This document shows, one piece after another, positions 1 to 6,932 of a stretch of DNA of 19,603 nt; positions within the stretch are counted from its first letter, which is position 1; every line of letters starts with the position of its first letter. Source of the DNA: Clostridium sp. CAG:411 (GTDB lineage Bacteria > Bacillota > Clostridia > Lachnospirales > Lachnospiraceae); the NCBI GenBank assembly GCA_000437275.1, contig FR899719.1, positions 1 through 19,603 of the forward strand, read 5' to 3'. The notes under the pieces were generated by a model. It ran no database searches, was not told where the DNA came from, and saw only the letters and a list, made by a program, of their open reading frames with translations. Made by a program: the position numbers and the translations under genes.

Positions 1-14
1 GATTGTGATAAAAT

Positions 15-76
15 GTAGATACCCAATAACATACCGTCCTAATAGAAATGGGATGTCTACTTTCGTCTTTGTTTGT
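15..76 (+). terminator. Possible terminator hairpin of an upstream gene
   Basis: Positions 15-25 pair with 49-60 (ten Watson-Crick pairs, one T-G pair and one bulged A at 53) around a 23-nt loop. The stem is followed by the T-rich stretch 61-76. This could end a gene lying left of the window. The loop is larger than in a typical intrinsic terminator and the T run is interrupted, so a structured leader is possible. Confidence 0.4.
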
Positions 77-88
77 ATAGATAGAATA

Positions 89-121
89 TTTACAGAAAAA
101 GTAACATATAGTATTTATAAT
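89..121 (+). promoter_or_regulatory. Candidate promoter for the deacetylase gene
   Basis: TTTACA at 89-94 resembles a -35 box. Possible -10 boxes are TATTTA at 112-117 (17-bp spacing) and the perfect TATAAT at 116-121 (21-bp spacing). Either one would start transcription a few bases before position 138, so the ATG at 120 would lie inside the promoter. Confidence 0.4.
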
Positions 122-137
122 GCAAAATGGTGATTTT

Positions 138-956
138 ATGAATCAGAATGAAGAAATGTTAAAATGTATCAGAGTGGGGCTGATTGGACTTTCAGCGTTT
201 TTACTTGTAGTGATAGGTGTGTACTCCTTATCTGATGCGGTATCTGTATATGTTGCATCGCAGGAGAAAAAGCTACCAATTTATTGTGTAGAAAAAGAGA
301 AACCACAGGTTAGTCTGAGTTTTGACGCAGCGTGGGGAAATGAAGACACACAGGCAATTTTGGACGTTTTAGATAAATACAAAATAAAGGTTACCTTTTT
401 TATGACTGGTGGATGGGTGGATCAATATCCAGAGGATGTCAAAAATATTGCAAAGGCTGGACATGATTTGGGAAATCACAGTCAGAATCATAAACAGATG
501 TCACAACTTTCGGCTACACAATGCGAAGAGGAGATTACAGTAGTAAATGACAAAGTGCGGGAACTTACCAAAAAAACACCGCAGTTATTCCGTCCGCCAT
601 ATGGAGATTATAATGATACGCTGGTGGAAACTGTGGGAAAGTGTGGATGTTATTGTATTCAGTGGGATGTGGACAGTTTAGATTGGAAAAATTATGGTGT
701 AGATTCGATTGTATCTACAGTGTTGAATCATAAGGCGCTTGGAAATGGTTCTATCATCCTAATGCATAATGGTGCGAAATATACGAAAGATGCATTACCA
801 GCTGTCATTGAGGGATTGCAGAAAAAAGGGTACGAAATTGTACCGATATCAAAACTGATTTATAAGGAAAACTATGAAATAAATCATGAAGGTCGTCAAG
901 TATCATTAGGCGAAAAGGAAAAGAAAGCAGATGTAACGCCTGAAGCAACAGAGTAG
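138..956 (+). CDS. Membrane-anchored polysaccharide deacetylase (CE4/NodB, PdaB-like)
   Basis: Predicted carbohydrate esterase family 4 enzyme that removes N-acetyl groups from cell-wall or spore-cortex glycan outside the membrane. An uncleaved signal anchor lies near residues 13-35. The NodB domain spans about 55-245. Its five motifs are visible: SFDAAWG (catalytic-base Asp63), HxxxH in NHSQNH (zinc ligands His114 and His118), RPPYGD (Arg152), DVDSLDW (Asp177) and LMHNG (His210). Motif 1 has FDxxWG instead of FDDGP, so the usual second metal-binding Asp is Ala64; this resembles the PdaB sporulation subgroup. The C-terminal tail is charged. I chose ATG 138 (272 residues) because GGTG precedes it, while the in-frame ATG at 120 has no ribosome binding site and overlaps the promoter. 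The CE4 fold is clear; the natural substrate is inferred. Confidence 0.88.
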   Translation: MNQNEEMLKCIRVGLIGLSAFLLVVIGVYSLSDAVSVYVASQEKKLPIYCVEKEKPQVSLSFDAAWGNEDTQAILDVLDKYKIKVTFFMTGGWVDQYPEDVKNIAKAGHDLGNHSQNHKQMSQLSATQCEEEITVVNDKVRELTKKTPQLFRPPYGDYNDTLVETVGKCGCYCIQWDVDSLDWKNYGVDSIVSTVLNHKALGNGSIILMHNGAKYTKDALPAVIEGLQKKGYEIVPISKLIYKENYEINHEGRQVSLGEKEKKADVTPEATE

Positions 957-973
957 AGTAAAAATGAGATATG

Positions 974-1002
974 TTGAGGAATACATACAAATATTGTATA
1001 AT
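974..1002 (+). promoter_or_regulatory. Promoter for the small repeat protein
   Basis: TTGAGG (974-979) and the perfect TATAAT (997-1002) are separated by exactly 17 bp. The predicted start site is near 1009, about 40 nt before the ATG at 1049, which has GAGGG at 1038-1042. This gene is therefore transcribed independently of the deacetylase, which has no obvious terminator. Confidence 0.65.
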
Positions 1003-1048
1003 TATAGATAAATGTAAAATATATGAGTAAAACGAAAGAGGGAAAACT

Positions 1049-1744
1049 ATGTTTGGTGCCAAAATACAGAAGAAGATTATTGGGTTAGGGAGTACAATAA
1101 TCATAGTTATGTTACTAATTTTTAATATACCTGTATATGCAGCGGAACGGAAGGAAAGTTCTGAAGGTGCAGTGGAAATGGCAGAGGAAGCCGAAACATT
1201 GGATATTATAAATTTTACATTAAGTGAAGCTGCACCCTTAGCGGTTGGTAAGCCGATTCTAATGAGTGCAAAAGGGATTGGTGGATGTGGCAATTATCGA
1301 TACAAATTTTATGTATTGGATAAGCAGAGTGGGATTTCTGTTTTTTATCAAAATTTTTCCGTGGATAATGTGGCAAAGTGGACACCCAAAAGACCGGGAA
1401 ATTATGCTATTTACGTTTTGATACAGGATTGTGTTTCGGGTAATGTGATAAGTAGTGTAAAAGAGTTTCAGATAGTAAAAAGAATTGTAGTAAAAAGTTT
1501 TAAAATTACAAAAATAAAGAGTAGAAAAGTAAAATTTAAGATAAAGGCTACAGGATATGGAACTTTGCGGTACAAAATAGCAGTAAAGAAAGTGAAAGGA
1601 AAACAGACTACGATAAAAAAATATGGAAAAAGCAAGACTAAAATATACACATTTAGAAAAAAAGGAAAATATATCATATATTTATATGTAAAAGATGCAA
1701 ATGGAACGGAAAAGATTATAAAGAAGAGCATTATTCTTCATTAA
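1049..1744 (+). CDS. Secreted protein of two Tyr-rich Ig-like repeats, matching the amylase C-terminus
   Basis: A 231-residue protein with a signal peptide (Lys-containing start, hydrophobic 11-29, likely cleavage after PVYA near residue 31) and a short acidic segment (33-55). Two beta-sandwich repeats follow, at about 55-144 and 148-230. The first has GNYRYKF, WTPKRPGNYAIYV and a DxxSG turn; the second is very Lys-rich (GTLRYKI, KKGKYIIYLYVKD). Both align by eye with the last 180 residues of the amylase encoded just downstream (GDYKYRF, WKPRSAGEYVITVYVKD). The pattern resembles Y_Y_Y (triple-tyrosine) domains. No enzyme domain or sortase motif is present. The basic second repeat suggests binding to the wall, to anionic polymers or to glycan, but the function is unknown. 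The GAGGG site 6 nt upstream fixes the start. Confidence 0.8.
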   Translation: MFGAKIQKKIIGLGSTIIIVMLLIFNIPVYAAERKESSEGAVEMAEEAETLDIINFTLSEAAPLAVGKPILMSAKGIGGCGNYRYKFYVLDKQSGISVFYQNFSVDNVAKWTPKRPGNYAIYVLIQDCVSGNVISSVKEFQIVKRIVVKSFKITKIKSRKVKFKIKATGYGTLRYKIAVKKVKGKQTTIKKYGKSKTKIYTFRKKGKYIIYLYVKDANGTEKIIKKSIILH

Positions 1745-1782
1745 AAGGAAGATATTTATTATTGAATAGAGTTATAAAGGAA

Positions 1783-1823
1783 AACAAGCATTTCATTCAT
1801 TATATGGAATGCTTGTTCTTCTT
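1783..1823 (+). terminator. Intrinsic terminator after the small repeat protein
   Basis: AACAAGCATT (1783-1792) pairs perfectly with AATGCTTGTT (1808-1817), and the stem can extend inward by a T-G and a C-G pair. A T-rich tail CTTCTT follows. It separates the small protein from the amylase gene. Confidence 0.75.
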
Positions 1824-1897
1824 ATGCGTATTTTATGTTCCATGCTAAAAGATTAAAAAAAACTCTGTAAAATATACATATATTTTTTGAAATTCGG

Positions 1898-1926
1898 TTG
1901 ATAAAATTGTGAAAAAATGTTAAAAT
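1898..1926 (+). promoter_or_regulatory. Amylase promoter with extended -10
   Basis: TTGATA (1898-1903), a 17-bp spacer and TAAAAT (1921-1926), with TGT directly before the -10 (extended -10). The ribosome binding site AGGAGG lies at 1967-1972, 7 nt before the ATG. I saw no clear catabolite-response (cre-like) palindrome around it. Confidence 0.7.
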
Positions 1927-1979
1927 AAATTAGTTAATGTAGTTTAAAATAGTGAAGGTGCCTAGAAGGAGGAAAAACT

Positions 1980-4900
1980 ATGGTAAATGAGAAACTAAAA
2001 AAGTCGTTGGCTGTTGCAATGGCTGCGAGTTTAGTTGCTACTAGCTTTCCGGTTGCTAGTTATACTAAGGTCTTGCAGGCGCATGCAAAAACAGCAAATA
2101 AAAATGAGACAAGTACCCTAGCAGGAGATACAGGTGTCTCAAAGGATGATGATGGTGTGTATAAAGTGACAATGGATGATACTGGAAAAATCACCGCTGA
2201 TGAAGATGTTGCAGCAGATGTAAATACACCTTTTTCATGGGATAATGCTAATGTGTATTTTGCACTTACAGATCGATTTTATAATGGAGATACATCGAAT
2301 GATCATTCTTATGGAAGATCAGAAGGTGAAGCAAACGCAGCAGATTATAAAAATAGAACTGGTACTTTTCATGGCGGCGATTTAAAGGGAATGACGGAAA
2401 AGATAGAGGAAGGCTATTTTGATAAACTTGGAACAAATGCTATCTGGATTACTGCGCCATATGAACAGATTCATGGTGCATTATGTGCTAGCAAATTTAA
2501 ACATTATTCTTATCATGGATACTACGTATTAGATTATACAAATGTAGATGCTAATATGGGAACAGAAAAGGAATTAGAGACATTTATTGATACAGCACAT
2601 GAGCATGGTATACGAGTGATTTTTGATATCGTTATGAATCATGCAGGATATGCAGATGCTAAAACTGCCAATGAATATGGATTTGGTAAATTGGCATCAA
2701 ATTGGAAGGATATTTATTATACATGGGATGAATCGCAGTATCAGTGGTATAATGATTATACAGGCGAGGCTGCTCAAAACGGTTCTCAAGGTATGATGGA
2801 TCCATCAGGAGATTGGACCACTAATTGGTGGGGAAGTAGTTGGGTTAGAGCAATCGGAAGTCGATTTAATGGATATGATGGTAGTGAAGGAGATAGCAAT
2901 GAAATTACAAAATGCTTAGATGGATTGCCAGATTTTAAAACAGAAACTACCAATGATCCAGGAATACCTGGTATCTTGAAAGCAAAATGGACAAAAGAGG
3001 GTACATATGACGAAAAAGTAGCTAGTACAAAGGCTAATATGAGTGCAAGAGGATTGTCACCAAGCGTTACAGGTTACATAGCTACATGGTTGAGTGATTG
3101 GGTTGAAAAATATGGAGTTGATGGCTTCCGTTGTGATACAGCAAAACATATTGAAACAAAAGAATGGGGAAAATTAAGTAGTGCATGTAGTAAGGCATTG
3201 GAAACATGGAGAAAAAATAATCCGAACAAGCCAGGGGCACAATGGACTGATGATTTCTGGATGACAGGAGAGCATTGGGGACATGGTGTTGGTAAGGATG
3301 CATATTATACAACTGGTGGATTTGACTCTATGATTAATTTCTCTTATCAGCGTAATTATAATAAAAAGCCACAGGAAATGGAAAGTATTTATTCAGATTA
3401 TGCACAAAAAATCAATAATGATTCTAGTTTCAATGTATTAAGTTATATTTCTTCTCATGATACACCATCTTCTAGATCAGATGAGTTTAAGTATTCTTTG
3501 CTTAGTGCACATGATGGTGGAACTTCTGGTATTTCATTATTGTTATTACCAGGTGGCGTACAAACATATTATGGTGATGAATCTGGAAGAACAGAGTGGA
3601 AAAGTCCTTCAGGATGTACAGGAGATCAGATTGTACGTTCGGATATGAATTGGAATTCAATGGATACAGCAAGATTAGAGGTATGGCAAAAGGTAGGACG
3701 TTTTAGAAGAAATCATATTGCTGTAGGAGCAGGTCAACATAAGAAAATTTCTGATTCTCCGTATACATTCAGCAGAACTTATAAGGGAAAAGCTACAGTG
3801 GGTGCAGAAACAAAAACAGATTATGAAGATAAGGTAGTTGTTTCACTTCCTGGTAGTGCAGGAACCTATGACGTAGATGTAAGTTCTGTGTTTGATGATG
3901 GAACAACATTGTTGGATTCTTATTCAGGAGAAGAATATACAGTTAACGGTGGAAAAGTTTCTGCAACTTGTGATAGTAAGGGTGTAATTTTACTAGGAGA
4001 GATATCAGATACAACACCAAAAGCAAAAGTTACAGCTAGTGTAGGAGATAAGAGTGCTTATACAGAAGACAAATTTACAACAACAATTAAGACTGAGAAT
4101 GTGACAGATGCAACTTACCAGATTAATGACTGTACACCTGTTTCCTTTACAGATAGTGCAGATATTACAATTGGAGAAGATACAGCATATGAAGAGACAA
4201 CAACAGTTAAAGTAACAGGAAAATCAAGTATTGATTCGTCAGAAGTAAGCAAAACATTTACTTATAAACGTAGTAAAGAGCCAACAGTTGGACAGGCAAG
4301 TGAAGGTTTCTATCTTCGTATGAGTAAAGCAGCATATGAGAAGGCAAGTGGACAGACTGGAGTACCTTTGGTATGGATTTATGATGATAAAGCCTCTTAT
4401 TCTGGTGCAAGTTGGGATTCTAGAGATAAGATGACTTTAGACGAAACGGGAGAATACTATGTTTGGCAGAAGGATACATTGACTTCTGAGGTATATGTTA
4501 TTGTAACAGCACCGGATGCAGATACATGGCGTTCTGTTCCGGATAAAAAGAATGGTGGAACTGTAAAGGGAACCTTAGAATTAGATCCTTCTAAGGAATA
4601 TACAGATGCAGATCAGATTAAGACAATTACACTTGCAACGGGTGAAAAGGCAACTGTAACGGTTAAATATGTAGATAGCCAAGACAAGGAATTAAAGACT
4701 ATTACGCGTGTAGGTGCAGTGGATGCTAATTATACGGTATATGCACCAAAGACATTATCTACAGTTTCAGGATATGAGTTGGCAGAAGGACAGGATACTT
4801 CTAAGACAGGAAAGTTTACAGCAGAAGAGCAGACAGTTACGTTTACTTATACTAAGGTGGGTGAAGTTATAACACCAACCCCTGAAGTAAAAACACCGGA

Positions 4901-5621
4901 CCCAACGGTAACACCAACAGATGATGTTACACCAACACCAACAGAGGTTGTTACAACCGTAGAGCCAACACAAGAACCAACAGAGGCACCAACAGAAGGA
5001 CCAACACAAGAACCAACACAAGAACCAACGCAAGCACCAACACAGGAGCCAACCGCAGTGCCAACAGAAACACCAAAGACATTGGAGGCTAAGGTTTCTA
5101 CAAATCCAGCTACAAAACAGATTGCAGGATACGCAGTAAAGATTACTGGATATGCAGCAAATGGTTCTGGAGATTATAAGTATCGCTTTATAGTAGAAGA
5201 TGCATATGGAAACTTTGTTTATACAAAGGCATATACTTCAACTGCATCAGGTACATGGAAACCAAGAAGTGCAGGTGAGTATGTGATTACGGTATATGTA
5301 AAAGATGAAAAGAGTGGAAAGATTACAACTGCTTCTAAAGATTACAAAGTAACTTCAGCACTTTCTGTTAAGAAATTTGATGTAAAGCGTTTGAAGAAAT
5401 TACAGTATCAGTTAGAGTCTTTAGCATCTGGCGGAGCAGGAACTTATAAATATCAATTCTCTTATACTTACAAAGGAAAAACAAAGATTATTAAGAAATA
5501 TTCAAGTAAGAGAATTTGCAAGAATGCGTTTACAAAAGCAGGTGTTTATAAAATAACAGTTTCAGTTAAAGATAAAAAGGGAAAAGTAGTGAAAAAGACA
5601 AAAACTGTTAAAGTGAAATAG
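1980..5621 (+). CDS. Large secreted MalS-type (GH13_19-like) alpha-amylase with surface-binding C-terminus
   Basis: Predicted extracellular endo-amylase hydrolysing alpha-1,4 bonds of starch or malto-oligosaccharides. The signal peptide is about 1-36 (ends AHA). The catalytic barrel is about 85-600. Its motifs are DIVMNH (216-221), GFRCDTAKH (382-390, nucleophile Asp386), MTGEHWGHG (acid/base Glu431) and SSHDT (His493, Asp494). GTFHGGDLKG, EQIHG, SYHGYYVLDYTNVDANMG and GFNVLSY-like stretches closely recall E. coli MalS. After a beta-rich segment (about 680-765) comes a possible starch-binding module of CBM25/26 type (about 775-885, VPLVWIYDD and WDSRDKMT). A MucBP-like domain follows (about 888-958), then a Pro-Thr-Glu/Gln linker (964-1034) and two Ig-like repeats (1035-1125, 1128-1213) shared with the gene at 1049-1744. 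There is no LPXTG motif, so attachment is probably non-covalent. The catalytic assignment is firm; the module names are by-eye. Confidence 0.93.
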   Translation: MVNEKLKKSLAVAMAASLVATSFPVASYTKVLQAHAKTANKNETSTLAGDTGVSKDDDGVYKVTMDDTGKITADEDVAADVNTPFSWDNANVYFALTDRFYNGDTSNDHSYGRSEGEANAADYKNRTGTFHGGDLKGMTEKIEEGYFDKLGTNAIWITAPYEQIHGALCASKFKHYSYHGYYVLDYTNVDANMGTEKELETFIDTAHEHGIRVIFDIVMNHAGYADAKTANEYGFGKLASNWKDIYYTWDESQYQWYNDYTGEAAQNGSQGMMDPSGDWTTNWWGSSWVRAIGSRFNGYDGSEGDSNEITKCLDGLPDFKTETTNDPGIPGILKAKWTKEGTYDEKVASTKANMSARGLSPSVTGYIATWLSDWVEKYGVDGFRCDTAKHIETKEWGKLSSACSKALETWRKNNPNKPGAQWTDDFWMTGEHWGHGVGKDAYYTTGGFDSMINFSYQRNYNKKPQEMESIYSDYAQKINNDSSFNVLSYISSHDTPSSRSDEFKYSLLSAHDGGTSGISLLLLPGGVQTYYGDESGRTEWKSPSGCTGDQIVRSDMNWNSMDTARLEVWQKVGRFRRNHIAVGAGQHKKISDSPYTFSRTYKGKATVGAETKTDYEDKVVVSLPGSAGTYDVDVSSVFDDGTTLLDSYSGEEYTVNGGKVSATCDSKGVILLGEISDTTPKAKVTASVGDKSAYTEDKFTTTIKTENVTDATYQINDCTPVSFTDSADITIGEDTAYEETTTVKVTGKSSIDSSEVSKTFTYKRSKEPTVGQASEGFYLRMSKAAYEKASGQTGVPLVWIYDDKASYSGASWDSRDKMTLDETGEYYVWQKDTLTSEVYVIVTAPDADTWRSVPDKKNGGTVKGTLELDPSKEYTDADQIKTITLATGEKATVTVKYVDSQDKELKTITRVGAVDANYTVYAPKTLSTVSGYELAEGQDTSKTGKFTAEEQTVTFTYTKVGEVITPTPEVKTPDPTVTPTDDVTPTPTEVVTTVEPTQEPTEAPTEGPTQEPTQEPTQAPTQEPTAVPTETPKTLEAKVSTNPATKQIAGYAVKITGYAANGSGDYKYRFIVEDAYGNFVYTKAYTSTASGTWKPRSAGEYVITVYVKDEKSGKITTASKDYKVTSALSVKKFDVKRLKKLQYQLESLASGGAGTYKYQFSYTYKGKTKIIKKYSSKRICKNAFTKAGVYKITVSVKDKKGKVVKKTKTVKVK
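4965..5072 (+). repeat. Nine in-frame 12-bp tandem repeats encoding PTxx
   Basis: The unit CCAACACAAGAA and close variants occurs nine times in register with the reading frame, coding for PTQE, PTEA, PTEG, PTQE, PTQE, PTQA, PTQE, PTAV and PTET (residues 996-1031 of the amylase). Less regular TP-rich sequence precedes it. It is a flexible linker, and because the unit is a multiple of three, copy-number change would not break the frame. Confidence 0.9.
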
Positions 5622-5625
5622 TGAA

Positions 5626-5663
5626 AAAATAGCTTCATTCATTTGAATGAAGCTATTTTGATT
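5626..5663 (+). terminator. Strong intrinsic terminator after the amylase
   Basis: A perfect 15-bp stem (5626-5640 with 5645-5659) closes on the loop ATTT. The right arm ends in TTTT. It lies 5 nt after the stop codon. Confidence 0.9.
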
Positions 5664-5978
5664 CATAAAAGAAGAGTTAGATAGATATGATAGAATAGAG
5701 GATAAGTTATGAAAATTGTGTATATTTTTAGGTTTTGGAATAGAAGCTAGAAATTAAAATAGTTCTATTGAAAAACTGAAAAGGAATTAGAATTGCTTGT
5801 TAAAAATAGTCCTTTTGATTAAAATTATAGAAAAAATTAGTTAAAATTAACAAAAAAGCATGCATAAAAAGAAAAAATATGGTATTATAGTATAAAGGGA
5901 TGAATGTATGATTAGATTCTAAATAAGTTAGGCTAGATAAATAGAGGTCTATTAATATTTTAGGGTAGATTTATAAAG
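5664..5978 (+). other. AT-rich intergenic stretch without a recognisable gene
   Basis: About 315 bases between the amylase terminator and the next ribosome binding site. It holds a weak inverted repeat (AAAAGGA 5779-5785 with TCCTTTT 5810-5816) and the promoter listed at 5880-5888. A 13-codon frame at 5709-5750 was not accepted as a gene. No RNA gene or riboswitch was recognised. Confidence 0.5.
5880..5888 (+). promoter_or_regulatory. Candidate extended -10 promoter for the kinase-like gene
   Basis: TGG directly precedes TATTAT (5883-5888), an extended -10 pattern. No good -35 box lies at the usual distance. The implied leader is about 95 nt before the AGGAGGG site at 5979-5985. Confidence 0.4.
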
Positions 5979-5991
5979 AGGAGGGATTACT

Positions 5992-6597
5992 ATGAATAAA
6001 GTAGTAACAATCAGCAGACAGTATGGCAGTGGAGGACGAGAAATAGGAAAGAAGTTGGCAGAACATTATGGGATTCCTTTTTATGACAATGAGATTATTT
6101 CTAATGCAGCAAAAGAAAGTGGTTTTGCAGAAGTTGCGTTTGAACGTGCAGAAGAAAAAGCTACAAATAGCCTTTTATACACGCTTGCGATGGGAATGAG
6201 TGCATATGGAAACATGGATATGGGGTTTAGTACCATGTCGGTGGATGATCAATTATATTTAGCAGAAACGAAGGTGACAAGACGTTTTGCACAGCAAGGT
6301 CCATGTGTTATTGTAGGAAGGTGCTCGGACTATGTATTGCGAGATCAAACAAATGTTGTAAATGTATTTGTTACAGCGGATGTTACGGCAAGAGTAGAAC
6401 GGGCAATTGAAGAGTATGGGTTGCCTAGGCCAAAGGCAGAAGAAAACATTATTAAGTTTGATAAGAGGCGTAATAACTATTACAATTTTCATACAGGACA
6501 AAAGTGGGGAGATATAAACAATTATCATTTGGTAATTCGCAGTGATTTTGGAGGAATTGACCATGCAGTGGATACTTTGATTACATATCTTGAATAG
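5992..6597 (+). CDS. Cytidylate kinase-like family protein (Cytidylate_kin_2 type)
   Basis: A 201-residue soluble protein of the P-loop nucleotide-kinase fold. The N-terminus VVTISRQYGSGGREIGKKLA carries the variant phosphate-binding loop (GSGGREIG, about 12-19). IPFYDNEII and the later CVIVGRCSDYVL (about 105-116) are typical of this subfamily. A likely lid segment contains RRNNYYNFHTGQKWGD, and the end (YHLVIRSDFGGIDHAV) resembles the base-binding end of such kinases. Transfer of phosphate from ATP to CMP or dCMP is inferred; the subfamily is distant from the standard Cmk and may act on another nucleotide. AGGAGGG 6 nt upstream fixes the start. It is probably a single-gene transcript, since a terminator follows and gltX has its own upstream region. 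Confidence 0.85.
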   Translation: MNKVVTISRQYGSGGREIGKKLAEHYGIPFYDNEIISNAAKESGFAEVAFERAEEKATNSLLYTLAMGMSAYGNMDMGFSTMSVDDQLYLAETKVTRRFAQQGPCVIVGRCSDYVLRDQTNVVNVFVTADVTARVERAIEEYGLPRPKAEENIIKFDKRRNNYYNFHTGQKWGDINNYHLVIRSDFGGIDHAVDTLITYLE

Positions 6598-6654
6598 TGA
6601 TTTTTGTGTATGTCTAATATACATTGGTTGAAAAAAAACAAAATATGTTATATA

Positions 6655-6691
6655 GTAGTAGATAGTGTGTTTGCACTATCTACTATTTTTG
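6655..6691 (+). terminator. Intrinsic terminator after the kinase-like gene
   Basis: TAGTAGATAGTG (6656-6667) pairs perfectly with CACTATCTACTA (6674-6685), with one more wobble pair outside. The loop is 6 nt and the stem runs into TTTTT. Confidence 0.88.
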
Positions 6692-6830
6692 TGCAGGCAG
6701 CGATTCAGAGTTTTCTATTATATGGAAAATTGGAAATTGCTTTGGCTAATTTGAAAAATTAGCAAATATATGTTTCGTAGTTAATATATGGTTGCCTTTG
6801 TTATGAAAGTATTTTAACGTTTTATATGAA

Positions 6831-6850
6831 TGGAATAATATGGAATAATA
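6831..6850 (+). repeat. Exact 10-bp tandem duplication
   Basis: TGGAATAATA occurs twice in direct succession (6831-6840 and 6841-6850), just upstream of the gltX promoter candidate. It may be a recent slippage product or a paired binding site. Confidence 0.8.
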
Positions 6851-6857
6851 TTGTGGT

Positions 6858-6890
6858 TTGATTATTATGCTTTTATGAAAATGGTACGAT
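6858..6890 (+). promoter_or_regulatory. Candidate gltX promoter
   Basis: TGG precedes TACGAT (6885-6890), giving an extended -10 with four of six consensus bases. TTGATT at 6858-6863 lies 21 bp upstream, which is longer than ideal. The start would be about 35 nt before the gltX ATG. Confidence 0.35.
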
Positions 6891-6932
6891 AGTTAGGTGA
6901 AAAACAGTTTTGATAACAGAACGGAGGAAATT

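Larger units (their letters stand above)
6692..6922 (+). other. gltX upstream region with a hairpin and a short duplication
   Basis: No gene is visible. It contains a hairpin (GCTAATTT 6745-6752, loop GAA, AAATTAGC 6756-6763, extendable past a bulged G by three T-A pairs) that lacks a T tract. It also contains a 10-bp tandem duplication and a candidate extended -10 box, listed separately. The conserved T-box sequence that pairs with tRNA ends was looked for and not found. Confidence 0.5.

Noticed and set aside
120..137. Upstream ATG adding six residues to the deacetylase
   Set aside because: No ribosome binding site precedes it and it overlaps the best -10 candidate; the ATG at 138 fits better.
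805..1293. 162-residue minus-strand open frame
   Set aside because: It overlaps the ends of two well-supported plus-strand genes and the promoter between them, and its translation looks random.
4767..5033. Minus-strand frame rich in Trp and Cys
   Set aside because: It is the antisense of the Pro-Thr-Gln repeat linker of the amylase, has no start signals and arises from the 12-bp repeat.
4880..5072. Regular repeats that might suggest a CRISPR array
   Set aside because: The repeats are 12 bp, without unique spacers, and in frame within a coding region.
5709..5750. 13-codon frame in the gap after the amylase
   Set aside because: Only a weak purine stretch precedes it and nothing supports translation; such frames are expected by chance in AT-rich DNA.
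6897..6932. GTG start adding 12 residues to gltX
   Set aside because: The extension lacks a ribosome binding site and itself contains the GGAGG for the ATG at 6933; the family starts near MKTVRTRFAPSPTG.
6598..6932. T-box riboswitch before gltX
   Set aside because: The conserved T-box sequence and an antiterminator/terminator pair are absent; the only T-tract hairpin belongs to the preceding gene.
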